DNA from: JAJPHF01 sp035293805
GTDB taxonomy: Bacteria > Chloroflexota > UBA6077 > JAJPHF01
Direction of reading: 5' to 3'
Length of the DNA: 64,000 nucleotides
Assembly: GCA_035293805.1 (NCBI GenBank)
Contig: DATGMD010000087.1
Coordinates: forward strand, 43,228 to 107,227
The position numbers were made by a program, and so were the translations under genes. The notes beneath the pieces were generated by a model. It worked only from the letters and a program-made list of their open reading frames with translations. It had not been told where the DNA came from and made no database searches. Positions 51,166 to 59,491 of the stretch are shown here, piece by piece (position 1 is the first letter of the stretch; the number at the start of each line of letters is the position of its first letter).

Positions 51166-53259
51166 ATGCCCTGCCACCGCGCCCGGCGCCGCGGCTTGCT
51201 CATGGCCGCCGCGCTCGTTCTGAGCCTGGCGTTGCCGCTCGCCGCGCGGCCCACGCCGGCGGCGGCCCAGGCGCCCGGGCTGCAGCTCGTCGTCGAGCAG
51301 CCCACCGCCGGCAGCGACGCGCTGGAGACTATCGTCATCGGCGGCTGGGCGGTCGATACCACGAGCAGCAGTGGCACCGGAATCGGCCCGGATGGGGTAG
51401 AGATCTGGCTGGGGCCAGCCGACAGCGGCCAGCTCCTGGGCACAGCCGGCTACGGGGACCCGCGGCCCGAGATCGCGGACCGGCTGGGCAATCAGCGCTA
51501 CCTCGCCTCCGGCTTCCGCTACTTCTGGAATAGCTGCGATGCCCCGCCGGGGCCGAACACGCTCACGGTCCGCGCCACGAGCAGCGCCGCCGGCAACCGC
51601 ACGACCGCGGTCAGCGTGCCGATCACGGTGAACGCTTGCAGCATGGACCTGGGCGATAGCGTAACCGGCCAGGTGTTTACGGCAGGCCCGGGCGACTCGT
51701 GGACATTCGACGGTACCGCCGGCGAGCGGGTAGCGATCACCCTCGACGGCGTGAACGGCTGGGATACGCTGCTGGAGCTGATCGCGCCCGACGGCAGCCG
51801 CGAGGACGTGGACGACGACGGGGGCTACGATCTGAACTCGTGGCTGTCGCGCCACCTGAACCAGACCGGCCGCTATACGGTCATCGCGCGCCCGTTCAGC
51901 AACGAGGGCTGCACGGGCGACTACGTCGTGATGGGCTGGATGGGCCCGCCCGAGCGCAGCGACCCGAACAGCGCGGCGGCCGCGCTCGGGACGGCCGCGC
52001 AGTTCACCTACCGCGCGTCGCTGCGCGAGTTTGGCGAGCGCCAGGCGTGGACCTTCACCGGCGAGCAGGGCAACGAGCTGATCCTCTACTTGCCGCGCAA
52101 CGTGGGCAGCCGCCTCGACCCGTTCATCGAGCTGCAAGGGCCCGATGGCCAGGTCCTCGCGCGTGACGATGATAGTGGCGGCGGCCTCAACTCGTTCCTG
52201 CAAGGCGTCCTCCCGCAGGGCGGCACCTACACGCTCAACGTCTTCTCGGCGCGCGACGACTGCGGCGGCGAGTACCGGCTGAGCGTGGAGCGCGACTGGG
52301 GCGCGCAGAGCCGGCTGCGCGGCGACCTGGCGGTGGGCGACACCACCTCGGGCAGCCTGGACCTCGACACGCGCCGCGACGTCTGGTCGTTCCCGGCGAC
52401 GGCGGGCGAGCGCATGACCTTCACGCTCAACACCAACGGCCCCACCCGCCTGCAGATCGCCGCCCCCGACGGTAGCTGGGAGCAGACGCGGTCGACGCGG
52501 GGCCGACCGCTGGGGCTGTCCTTCGAGCCGGCCCAAACGGGCACCTATCAGGCGGTCGTGTTCGTGGATAGCAGCCGGCCCGTCGACTACGACATGACGC
52601 TGGAGCGCGGCTTCGGGCGCCTGGTCAACGAAAAGGGCCCCGCCGCGCTCGGCCAGCCGATCTCGGGCGAGATCGTCTACGCCGAGGGGCGCGACCTGTA
52701 CACGTTCCAGGGGCGTCAGGGCCAGCAAGTGCGTATCGCCCTGGACCGGCCCGGGCGGAGCCAGCTTGACCCTTATCTGGAGCTGCGCGACCCGACCGGC
52801 CGCACGATCGCCGAAGACGACGACAGCGGCGGCGACCTGAACTCGCTGATCCAGATCGCGCTGCCTAGCACCGGTCAGTACACCATCGTGGCGCACGGCG
52901 TTGGCGACACAGCCGGTCCGTACGTTCTCACCGTGACGCTGAGCGGCGAGGGCGGGCCGAGCACGGGGCCGTCGCCGACGCCCGGGCCGGGTGGGCCGTC
53001 GCCCGCTGGCCCGAGCCCGACGACGCCCAGCGGCCCTGGCCCGGCGCCCAGCGATCCGGGCACGACGCCGAACGGCCCCGGCACCGTCCCCAACGGTCCG
53101 GGCATCGCGCCTGGCCCCGGCCCTTCGCCGAGCGGCCCGGGCATCGCACCCGGGCCAGGCCCAGCGCCCAGCGGCCCGGGCAACAGCCCATCTCAGGAGC
53201 CGACCCCGCGGCCAACGGTGCCGCCGACTGGGCCGCCTCCCAGCGGTCCCGGCCGCTAG
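51166..53259 (+). CDS. Secreted protein with Ig-like domain and PPC repeats
   Basis: 697 residues. Signal peptide (LLMAAALVLSLALPLAARP) cut near AAAQAP. First a beta domain with ETIVIGGWAVDTTSSSGTGI, of the same type as the tail of the subtilase at 3895. Then about four bacterial pre-peptidase C-terminal (PPC) modules, each with a DDDxG turn: EDVDDDGGYDLNSWLSR, ARDDDSGGGLNSFLQGVLPQ, AEDDDSGGDLNSLIQIALPS. The last 75 or so residues are a Gly-Pro-Ser low-complexity stalk. No catalytic domain is seen. Likely cell-surface or matrix protein. RBS GAGGAGG. Confidence 0.85.
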   Translation: MPCHRARRRGLLMAAALVLSLALPLAARPTPAAAQAPGLQLVVEQPTAGSDALETIVIGGWAVDTTSSSGTGIGPDGVEIWLGPADSGQLLGTAGYGDPRPEIADRLGNQRYLASGFRYFWNSCDAPPGPNTLTVRATSSAAGNRTTAVSVPITVNACSMDLGDSVTGQVFTAGPGDSWTFDGTAGERVAITLDGVNGWDTLLELIAPDGSREDVDDDGGYDLNSWLSRHLNQTGRYTVIARPFSNEGCTGDYVVMGWMGPPERSDPNSAAAALGTAAQFTYRASLREFGERQAWTFTGEQGNELILYLPRNVGSRLDPFIELQGPDGQVLARDDDSGGGLNSFLQGVLPQGGTYTLNVFSARDDCGGEYRLSVERDWGAQSRLRGDLAVGDTTSGSLDLDTRRDVWSFPATAGERMTFTLNTNGPTRLQIAAPDGSWEQTRSTRGRPLGLSFEPAQTGTYQAVVFVDSSRPVDYDMTLERGFGRLVNEKGPAALGQPISGEIVYAEGRDLYTFQGRQGQQVRIALDRPGRSQLDPYLELRDPTGRTIAEDDDSGGDLNSLIQIALPSTGQYTIVAHGVGDTAGPYVLTVTLSGEGGPSTGPSPTPGPGGPSPAGPSPTTPSGPGPAPSDPGTTPNGPGTVPNGPGIAPGPGPSPSGPGIAPGPGPAPSGPGNSPSQEPTPRPTVPPTGPPPSGPGR

Positions 53260-53333
53260 GGCTTCGTCACAGGTAGTCTGCCATGTGTTGTGAGTTCACA
53301 ACATATGGCGATGCGCCGGTGACAGGCCGCTAG
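53251..53333. repeat. Hairpin element bounded by 9-bp direct repeats
   Basis: GGCCGCTAG occurs at 53251-53259, where it includes the stop of the PPC gene, and again at 53325-53333. Between them GCCATGTGTTGTGA (53280-53293) pairs with TCACAACATATGGC (53296-53309), and GTCAC/GTGAC forms an outer stem. The duplication resembles a target-site duplication of a small palindromic insert. Confidence 0.5.
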
Positions 53334-53346
53334 TCTCCTGGCACGC

Positions 53347-53399
53347 GACGGCGGGGCGAGTGGCCCGGGCGTATCGTCCGCGCCACTCGCCCCGCCGTC
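53347..53399. terminator. Perfect 18-bp inverted repeat
   Basis: GACGGCGGGGCGAGTGGC (53347-53364) and GCCACTCGCCCCGCCGTC (53382-53399) pair without mismatch around a 17-base loop. It lies between the PPC gene and the SagB-type gene; no U-run follows. Confidence 0.55.
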
Positions 53400-53464
53400 T
53401 GCCCAGGCCGCGCTGAAGACGAACGCCGGGCAGGGCCGTTCGGGCGATGCCCTGCCCGCGGCGC

Positions 53465-53470
53465 TACAAT
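53465..53470 (+). promoter_or_regulatory. Candidate -10 box for the SagB-type gene
   Basis: TACAAT lies 45 bases before the start codon. I saw no convincing -35 at the right distance, so this is a weak call. Confidence 0.35.
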
Positions 53471-53514
53471 GCCTTGAGGGTCGCGACCGCCACACGCAAA
53501 GGGGGGGCCAGGCG

Positions 53515-55053
53515 ATGAGCAATCGGGACGTGGCCGCGACCTGGCAATACCACAACGGCACGAAGCACTCCATCCAGAGCATCCGTGCCAACCGCCACGT
53601 GCTCGACTTCGCGAATCAGCCGATCCCCTACAAGATCTACACGTCGCTCCCGCCGAGCCCCCTGCCGAACGATTTCTCCCCGTCGGCCGTGCCGGGGCTG
53701 GACGCCATCGCCGCCACCGGCACCGAGCCGGCCGGACCGCGCATCCCCGACCGCGCGGCCGTCGCTCGGCTGTGCTACTTCTCCAATGGCATCACCAAAG
53801 TGCTGCGCTTCCCGGGGGGCGAGATGCCGTTCCGCGCGGCGGCGTGTACGGGCGCGCTGTTCCACATCGAGCACTACGTGATCTGTGGCGATCTGCCGGG
53901 GCTGCCGGCGGGCGTCTACCACTACGCGGCCCACGATCACGCCCTACGCCGACTGCGCGCGGGCGACTACCGGCCGGTACTGGTCGCGGCGAGCGGCGAC
54001 GAGCCGGCCATCGCAGCGGCGCCCGCCGTCATCGCCCAGACGACCACCTACTGGCGCAACGCCTGGAAGTACCAGGCGCGCGCCTACCGCCACGCCTACT
54101 GGGACGACGGTACGATCCTGGCGAACCTCCTCGCCGCGGCCGCCGGCAGCGGGCTACCCACGCGGGTAGTGCTGGGCTTCGCCGACGAGCCGGTAAACCG
54201 CCTGCTGGACGTGGACCCGGACCAGGAGGCAGCCATCAGCCTCGTCGCGGTGGGGCGCGCGGAGCCACCGGCCGCGCCCGCGCCGCCGGTCACGCCACTC
54301 GGGCTTCCTACGCAGCGGCTCTCGGCGCACACGGTCGACTATCCAGCCATACGCGCCATGCACGCCGCGTCTTCCCTGGCGTCGGCCGACGAGGCCGCGG
54401 CCTGGCACGGCGCCGCGGCGCCCGCGCCCCTGCCGCCCGCCCGCGGGCCGGTCGTGCCGCTCGAGCCGCTGCCGCCCGACGCGCTGCCGACCGATCCGAT
54501 CGAGACGGTCATCCGCCGCCGTGGCTCGACGCGCCAGTTCACGCGCGACCCCATCGGCTACGACCAGCTCTCGACGCTGCTCGACCGCTCGACACGGGGC
54601 TACGCGGCCGACTACCGCGCGCTCGACCGCCCACTCGCCGACCTGTACCTCATCGTGAACGCGGTGGACGGCCTGGACGCGGGCACGTACGTATTGCGGC
54701 GCGCGGAGGGCGCGCTAGAGCGCCTGGCGGCCGGCGACTACCGCGACCAGGCGGGCCTGCTCGACCTCGGGCAGGAGCTGGCCGCCGACGCGGCGGTGAA
54801 CTGCTACTGGCTGACCGACCTAGAGCCGCTGCTGGCGCGCTTCGGCAACCGCGGCTACCGCGCCGCGCAGCTGGACGCGGCCATCGAGGCGGGCAAGCTG
54901 TACCTCGCCTGCTACGCCCTGCGCATTGGCGCCACGGGCCTGACCTTCTTCGACGACGATGTGACCACCTTCTTCTCGCCTCACGCGACGGGCAAGAGCG
55001 TCCTGTTCCTCGTCGCCCTCGGTCGCCCACTGCGCCGCCGCGCGCCCCGGTAG
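53515..55053 (+). CDS. SagB-type dehydrogenase with two nitroreductase domains
   Basis: 512 residues. The N-terminus ATWQYHNGTKHSIQSIR matches the opening of SagB/ThcOx-type FMN oxidoreductases, which oxidise azolines to thiazoles or oxazoles in peptide natural products. Two nitroreductase-like halves are visible, about residues 80-245 and 325-505. The second starts ETVIRRRGSTRQFTRDPIGY. Each half has a GLP...VLGF or IGATGLTF core. No precursor peptide or YcaO gene is next to it, so the stand-alone role is unknown. Similar lone proteins are common in soil and hot-spring bacteria. Confidence 0.8.
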   Translation: MSNRDVAATWQYHNGTKHSIQSIRANRHVLDFANQPIPYKIYTSLPPSPLPNDFSPSAVPGLDAIAATGTEPAGPRIPDRAAVARLCYFSNGITKVLRFPGGEMPFRAAACTGALFHIEHYVICGDLPGLPAGVYHYAAHDHALRRLRAGDYRPVLVAASGDEPAIAAAPAVIAQTTTYWRNAWKYQARAYRHAYWDDGTILANLLAAAAGSGLPTRVVLGFADEPVNRLLDVDPDQEAAISLVAVGRAEPPAAPAPPVTPLGLPTQRLSAHTVDYPAIRAMHAASSLASADEAAAWHGAAAPAPLPPARGPVVPLEPLPPDALPTDPIETVIRRRGSTRQFTRDPIGYDQLSTLLDRSTRGYAADYRALDRPLADLYLIVNAVDGLDAGTYVLRRAEGALERLAAGDYRDQAGLLDLGQELAADAAVNCYWLTDLEPLLARFGNRGYRAAQLDAAIEAGKLYLACYALRIGATGLTFFDDDVTTFFSPHATGKSVLFLVALGRPLRRRAPR

Positions 55054-55110
55054 TTGGGCTCTCCCGAGAGCGGTGAGGCAGCGCGGCGCCGGGGATGTCG
55101 GGATAGCACA

Positions 55111-55463
55111 TCACTGGTCCGGCGCCTCGCGCTGCAGCAAATCTTGGAGCATCGCGGCGAGGGGTGGTAGATCGCCGGTGATCGTCTGCCAGAGTATCGG
55201 CAAGCTCACGACGAAGTAACCGTGGATAACTACATTCCGCATGCCCCGCATTTCGTGCAAAGGAAGCTGCGGGTATCTGCTGCCGATCTCGGGGGGATCT
55301 GTCGGGCAGCCTCGCCGATGACGGCGATGTTGCGAATGACCGCGTCCACGGCCATGTCGTCGGCCGCGAACGTCTCGAACGTCAGATTCCGCGTGTATCT
55401 CTCGATGCGCGCACTGGCCTCAAGGATGTCCTGTATGCGCTGTCGCCAGTCTCGTGACCGCAC
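55111..55463 (-). pseudogene. HepT-like toxin (DUF86) with a frameshift in a G6/C6 tract
   Basis: The N-terminal frame from GTG 55463 gives RQRIQDILEASARIERYTRN and VIRNIAVIGEAARQIPP, standard HepT. It then shifts at a run of six C on the coding strand (55291-55296) and ends early. One extra C restores EIGSRYPQLPLHEMRGMRNV then VIHGYFVVSLPILWQTITGD, including the Rx4-6H RNase motif (RNVVIH). The corrected protein ends at 55111. It overlaps the antitoxin gene by 44 bases. Decay, phase variation or a sequencing error are all possible. Confidence 0.75.
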
Positions 55464-55743
55464 GCACCGCCTCCTGCAGAACGCGGTCTCGCATCTGTGG
55501 ACGCAGCGCGTCCGGCGTCACCAAGTCAACGGGGCATCCCAGCACCTGCTCGAGGTAGTCCTTAAGACGCACGAAGCCAAAGAGCCCGATCGCTCGGTCG
55601 AACTCTACCAGGATATCGACATCGCTTTCAGGCCCGGCCTCATCACGCGCGACAGAGCCGAACAGGGCCAGGGTCTTGACCCCGAACTGCTCGATCTCCG
55701 ATCGTCGCGCGTCAAGTGCCGCCAGGGCTTCATTGCGTCGCAT
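55420..55743 (-). CDS. MNT-type nucleotidyltransferase antitoxin
   Basis: 107 residues. Minimal nucleotidyltransferase: KTLALFGSVARDEAGPESD then VDILVEFDRAIGLFGF, the GSxxR...DxD motif with both metal Asp. The next overlapping gene is HepT-like, so this is the MntA side of an MntA/HepT system, where MntA AMPylates and silences the HepN RNase. Intact, unlike its partner. ATG at 55743. Confidence 0.85.
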   Translation of the reverse strand: MRRNEALAALDARRSEIEQFGVKTLALFGSVARDEAGPESDVDILVEFDRAIGLFGFVRLKDYLEQVLGCPVDLVTPDALRPQMRDRVLQEAVRAVTRLATAHTGHP

Positions 55744-55835
55744 AAGACACCCCCAGCCGCTCACTCTCACCTTACCCCGGCAGGGGCGCGGCACGAAAGA
55801 GCCGGCTGGGGGTGCTGGGCGTTCGGAACGGGCCG

Positions 55836-57266
55836 CTACCGCGCGCCGGCGGGCTCGCGGACGGGGCGGCGACTGTAGGGCTTGAGCAGCTTCTCCAGGT
55901 CCACGGCGTCGATCTGGTCCTCGGGCACCTGGGCACGCGGCGGGAACCAGTTCGGCGCCGCCGGCTTCGTCGCGTCGATGATCATCGCCGGCATCATGCG
56001 CGGCTGCTTCGTGCCGTCCTCGAAGTAGTCCCAGCCGGCCGGGTTCAGGCCGCCGGGTCCCGACCAGTTGTCGATCACCGTCAACCCCTTGTCGGCACGG
56101 AAGCGCGAGCCGACCGCCCACATCACTTCCTGCTCGTTGAACGGGTTGATGTCGTCGTCCACCAGGATCACGAGCTTCAGGTTCTCGGGCTCGGTGAGCA
56201 GCGCCGCGAACGCCGCCTTCTTCGCCTCCGCCTCGTTGCGCTTGGTGTACGAGATGTAGCAGTGCATGCGCACGTGCGCCGGCACGTTCACCGCCTTCAC
56301 GCCCGGCACGACCTGCTTCACGCGGCGGAAGATGCTCCCCATACGCGGCAGGCTGCCCAGGACGCAGTGCTCGCGGTGGCCGGCGAACACGTCGTAGAAG
56401 ATGGCGTCCTTGCGCATGGTGATGGCGTTCACGCGGATGTAGGGCTTCGGTCCGGACTCGGTGTAGTAGCCGGGCCACTCGGCGAACGGCCCCTCCTGAC
56501 GGTAAGCGCCGGGGTGAATCGTGCCCTCGATGACGATCTCGGCGCGCGCCGGCACCATCAGGTCCGAGGTCTCGCACTTCACCACCTCGACCGGCTCGCC
56601 GAGCAGCGCGCCCGCCTCGGCGTACTCGCCGCCGATGCCGGGGAGGCGCGAGATGGTGCCCATGACCACGGCCGGATGGTGGCCGATGACGATCGCCACC
56701 GGCATCGGCTGGTTCAGCTCCTCGTACCGCTGCTGGATGTACAGGCCGTTGTGGCCGAGCATGAACCACACGCCGATCTTGTCGTGGTCGAGGATCTGAT
56801 GGCGGTAGAGGCCCAGGTTCAGGGCGTTCGAGTCCGGGTCGCGCGCCACCAGGCTGCCGCTCGTGATGTAGGGGCCGCCATCTAGTTCGTTGTGCGTGGG
56901 GATCGGCAGGCGGCTCAGGTCGGCGTCGGCGCCGCGCCAGATCACTTCCTTGACGGGACCGCTGTCCACCACGACCGGCGGGACGGGGCTCGCCTGCTTC
57001 TCGGCGTACACGTCCACCATGCGCTCGACGGTGGTGCCGAGCGCCATGGCGAGCCGCTCGTACGTCGCGGTCAGGTTCACGATGACCGGGAGGTCGGTGC
57101 CGCGCACGCGCTGGAAGAAGATCGCGGGGAACTCGCCCCGCCGCTCCAGCGCGGCGGCCACGGCGGTGATCCCGAATTGGGGGTCGACCTCTTCCTCGAT
57201 CATCTTCAGGTCGTCGGGGCGCCGCTCGGCCACCTCGGCGATAAAGGTACGGAGATCCTTTGCCAC
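55836..57266 (-). CDS. UbiD-family prenylated-FMN-dependent decarboxylase
   Basis: 476 residues. UbiD enzymes reversibly decarboxylate aromatic or alpha,beta-unsaturated acids with prenylated FMN made by a UbiX partner. Marks: TSGSLVARDPDSNALNLGLY, RLPGIGGEYAEAGALLGEPV, and the catalytic region PFAEWPGYYTESGP with EGTIHPGAYRQEGP (Glu-Arg-Glu network). The GTG start at 57266 follows GAGGAGG. No UbiX gene is in the window. The amidohydrolase and VOC genes elsewhere hint at aromatic acid metabolism. Confidence 0.9.
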   Translation of the reverse strand: MAKDLRTFIAEVAERRPDDLKMIEEEVDPQFGITAVAAALERRGEFPAIFFQRVRGTDLPVIVNLTATYERLAMALGTTVERMVDVYAEKQASPVPPVVVDSGPVKEVIWRGADADLSRLPIPTHNELDGGPYITSGSLVARDPDSNALNLGLYRHQILDHDKIGVWFMLGHNGLYIQQRYEELNQPMPVAIVIGHHPAVVMGTISRLPGIGGEYAEAGALLGEPVEVVKCETSDLMVPARAEIVIEGTIHPGAYRQEGPFAEWPGYYTESGPKPYIRVNAITMRKDAIFYDVFAGHREHCVLGSLPRMGSIFRRVKQVVPGVKAVNVPAHVRMHCYISYTKRNEAEAKKAAFAALLTEPENLKLVILVDDDINPFNEQEVMWAVGSRFRADKGLTVIDNWSGPGGLNPAGWDYFEDGTKQPRMMPAMIIDATKPAAPNWFPPRAQVPEDQIDAVDLEKLLKPYSRRPVREPAGAR

Positions 57267-57453
57267 GGCGCAGCCTCCTCGTCAGCTAGAGCATGGGATT
57301 CGCCGCCATTGTAGACGGAACGGCGCCGGGCTGTCGATGGCTGCGCCGACATGGCTCGCCCGTCGCGCTGGCCGCGCCGCCCCGTTCGCGCCATAATGAG
57401 GGAGACGCGCGGCGACGCAGCGCGTGCGGGCAGGCGTCGCGGGAGGTAGCGAG

Positions 57454-57933
57454 ATGGCGAAGCTTCGGCACCTGGCGTTTGTGTGCAAGGACCCCAAGAA
57501 GGTGGCCGAGTTCCTGGAGCAGGCGTTCGACATCGAGGTGCTGTACCACACCGACCCGCCGGGGGTCGTCGTGCTCTCTGATGGCGACGTGAACTTCACG
57601 CTGCTGCCGGAGAGCTTCGCCGAGCACGACCCCGTGCCGTGGCACTTCGGTCTGGAGATGACGCACGAGGAGATCGAGGCCCGGCGACCGAGACTCGAGG
57701 CGATGGGCGTGAAGATTCACGAGGGCGTGCGCGACGGCCGGCCGGTGGAGATGTTCCTGCACACGCCCGAGGGCCATCGCATCGACCTGGCGCCCTTCTG
57801 GCCCACCAAGCCCGGCCAGACGCGGCGACAGCAAGCGTACAAGCAATGGGAGAACGCGGCGGAGTGGGAGCGCGGCAGCGGCCCGCTCGCCGAGGACTCC
57901 AGCGTCCGCCAGGTCGCGCGGCAGGCACAGTGA
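57454..57933 (+). CDS. VOC family protein
   Basis: 159 residues: KLRHLAFVCKDPKKVAEFLE, a middle strand PWHFGLEMTHEEIEARRPRL, and FLHTPEGHRIDLAPFWPTKP with possible ligands His and Asp. Glyoxalase-like fold, unknown substrate. Divergent from ubiD, sharing a 187-base intergenic region. A polar helix forms the tail. Confidence 0.8.
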   Translation: MAKLRHLAFVCKDPKKVAEFLEQAFDIEVLYHTDPPGVVVLSDGDVNFTLLPESFAEHDPVPWHFGLEMTHEEIEARRPRLEAMGVKIHEGVRDGRPVEMFLHTPEGHRIDLAPFWPTKPGQTRRQQAYKQWENAAEWERGSGPLAEDSSVRQVARQAQ

Positions 57934-58211
57934 CACCGCCTGGCGGCGCGGCCCGGCCGGCGCGGTGAAGCCGCGGGCCTGGCAGGCGGCGCCCAGCCAG
58001 GGAGCGGCAGACTATCGGGGCAACCACACCGGCGTGAGCCCGGCCGCGGCCCCCCGGGCGGCTAGCGGTCGCGCGGCGCGGTGAAATACCCTCACCTCGT
58101 CGGCTACCGCGAGGCTGCGGGCGGGCAGTCCGGCATGCCACGAGGCCGGGAGCAGCAGGCCCGGGCGAGGCCGCGGGCCGGGAGGCAACGATTAGCGGCG
58201 ACGCACGTTTT

Positions 58212-58625
58212 GTGGGGACCTGGCGCCTGCTCTCCATGTCGGTGCGCCAGCCCAACGGCGAGGTGACCCGCCCCATGGGGGACCACCCGCGCGGTATGCT
58301 GATGTACACGGCGGGCGGCCACATGTCGGTGCAGGTGATGCACGGCGACCGGCGGCTCTTCGGCTCGGGGGGGCGCGGCGGCACGATCGAGGAGGCCGCG
58401 GAGGCCTTCCGGACCTACATTGCCTACTGCGGCACCTACCGCGTGGACGACGCCGCGGGCATCGTCTACCACGAGCCCGACTGCCACGGCTTCCCCAACG
58501 GCGTGGGCGTGCCGCTGAAGCGCTACTTCACCTTCGTGGGCGACCGGCTGCTCCTGAGCGGCGACCGGCCCCCCACGCCTGATGCCGTCGACCACCCCGC
58601 GCTCGTCTGGCAGCGCGTCGAGTAG
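58212..58625 (+). CDS. Lipocalin-like domain protein
   Basis: 137 residues of the small lipocalin-like family: GTWRLLSMSVRQPNGEVTRP, HPRGMLMYTAGGHMSVQVMH, AYCGTYRVDDAAGIVYHEPD and FTFVGDRLLLSG. The family usually has about six residues before GTWRL. An ATT at 58188, five bases after GGGAGG, would give ISGDARFVGTW, so the annotated GTG at 58212 may be internal. Function unknown. Confidence 0.7.
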   Translation: MGTWRLLSMSVRQPNGEVTRPMGDHPRGMLMYTAGGHMSVQVMHGDRRLFGSGGRGGTIEEAAEAFRTYIAYCGTYRVDDAAGIVYHEPDCHGFPNGVGVPLKRYFTFVGDRLLLSGDRPPTPDAVDHPALVWQRVE

Positions 58626-58680
58626 CCGCGCCCCGCGTGCCGCCGGCTCATCGGCCTGGCGCGCTGCTGAGTCTCAGAGT

Positions 58681-58729
58681 GTACAGATGTACCGCAATGG
58701 CCGGGCGGCGCGCGTGGTACACTCGGTAC
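58681..58729 (+). promoter_or_regulatory. Candidate promoter and operator of the DUF433/DUF5615 pair
   Basis: GTACAGATGTAC (58681-58692) is near palindromic, and GTAC recurs at 58717-58720 and 58726-58729 around TACACT (58718-58723), which has TG at 58715-58716 as an extended -10. Toxin-antitoxin operons usually repress themselves at such sites. Confidence 0.4.
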
Positions 58730-58773
58730 TAGTCGGGAGTGCGGCTCTCAAGGGGCGCGACAGAGTCGGGCGC

Positions 58774-58998
58774 ATGGACTACCGAGAGCGAATTACCATC
58801 GAGCCGGACAAGCGTGGCGGCAAGCCGTGCATACGCGGCCTGCGGATCACCGTGTACGACGTGCTCTCCTATTTGGCCGCAGGTATGACGGTCGATGAGG
58901 TGTTGGCAGACTTTCCCTCCCTCACCAGGGATGACGTGCTGGCCTGCCTGAGCTATGCAGCCGAGCGTGAGCGACAGACGCTCGTCGCCCGGGGATGA
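58774..58998 (+). CDS. DUF433 antitoxin-like protein
   Basis: 74 residues: ITIEPDKRGGKPCIRGLRIT then VYDVLSYLAAGMTVDEVLAD and FPSLTRDDVLACLSYAAERE. This is the DUF433 winged-helix fold, typical antitoxin of a two-gene module. It overlaps the next gene by 4 bases (ATGA). Confidence 0.85.
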   Translation: MDYRERITIEPDKRGGKPCIRGLRITVYDVLSYLAAGMTVDEVLADFPSLTRDDVLACLSYAAERERQTLVARG

Positions 58999-59333
58999 AG
59001 CTTCTCTTTGACCATAATATCTCGCCTCGCATCCTCGGGCGCCTGGCCGATGTATTTCCTGATGCTACTCACGTGGCGCTAGTTGGGCTGGAGCGCGCGC
59101 CCGATTCCACCGTCTGGAGGTACGCGCAGGTAAACGGCCGCCCCATTGTCACCAAGGATGCCGATTTCAACGACTTCAGCACCGTACGCGGCTTTCCCCC
59201 GAAGGTCATCTGGCTTCGAATCGGCAACTGTACCACCGGCCAGATCGAAGCGCTGCTGCGGCTTCACCAGGCCACGATCCGCGCTTTCGCGACCGACGAC
59301 CAGGCCGGAACTCTCGTTCTTCTGCTCCCGTAG
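58995..59333 (+). CDS. DUF5615 PIN-like toxin protein
   Basis: 112 residues: KLLFDHNISPRILGRLADVF, then VNGRPIVTKDADFND and FPPKVIWLRIGNCTTGQIEA. PIN-like fold with conserved Asp in LFDHN and KDAD, so a possible nuclease. Paired by overlap with DUF433, the usual partner. Confidence 0.85.
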   Translation: MKLLFDHNISPRILGRLADVFPDATHVALVGLERAPDSTVWRYAQVNGRPIVTKDADFNDFSTVRGFPPKVIWLRIGNCTTGQIEALLRLHQATIRAFATDDQAGTLVLLLP

Positions 59334-59491
59334 GGCGACCGTACCACAGAGGGCTCTGCACAGCCGAAGTTTACTCTATTGCTCTAACTATGTGGCGCGA
59401 CCTAGCGGCAAGCCAGGCAGCTCTCTGTGGCGGCGGCCGGCGGCGGCACGGTAGCATTGGGGACGCGCGACCCACCCGGCGGCAGGAGGCG

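Noticed and set aside
50890..52896. 668-residue open frame on the minus strand opposite the PPC gene
   Set aside because: GC-rich shadow of the well-supported plus-strand gene; composition dominated by Arg, Ala and Val without family motifs.
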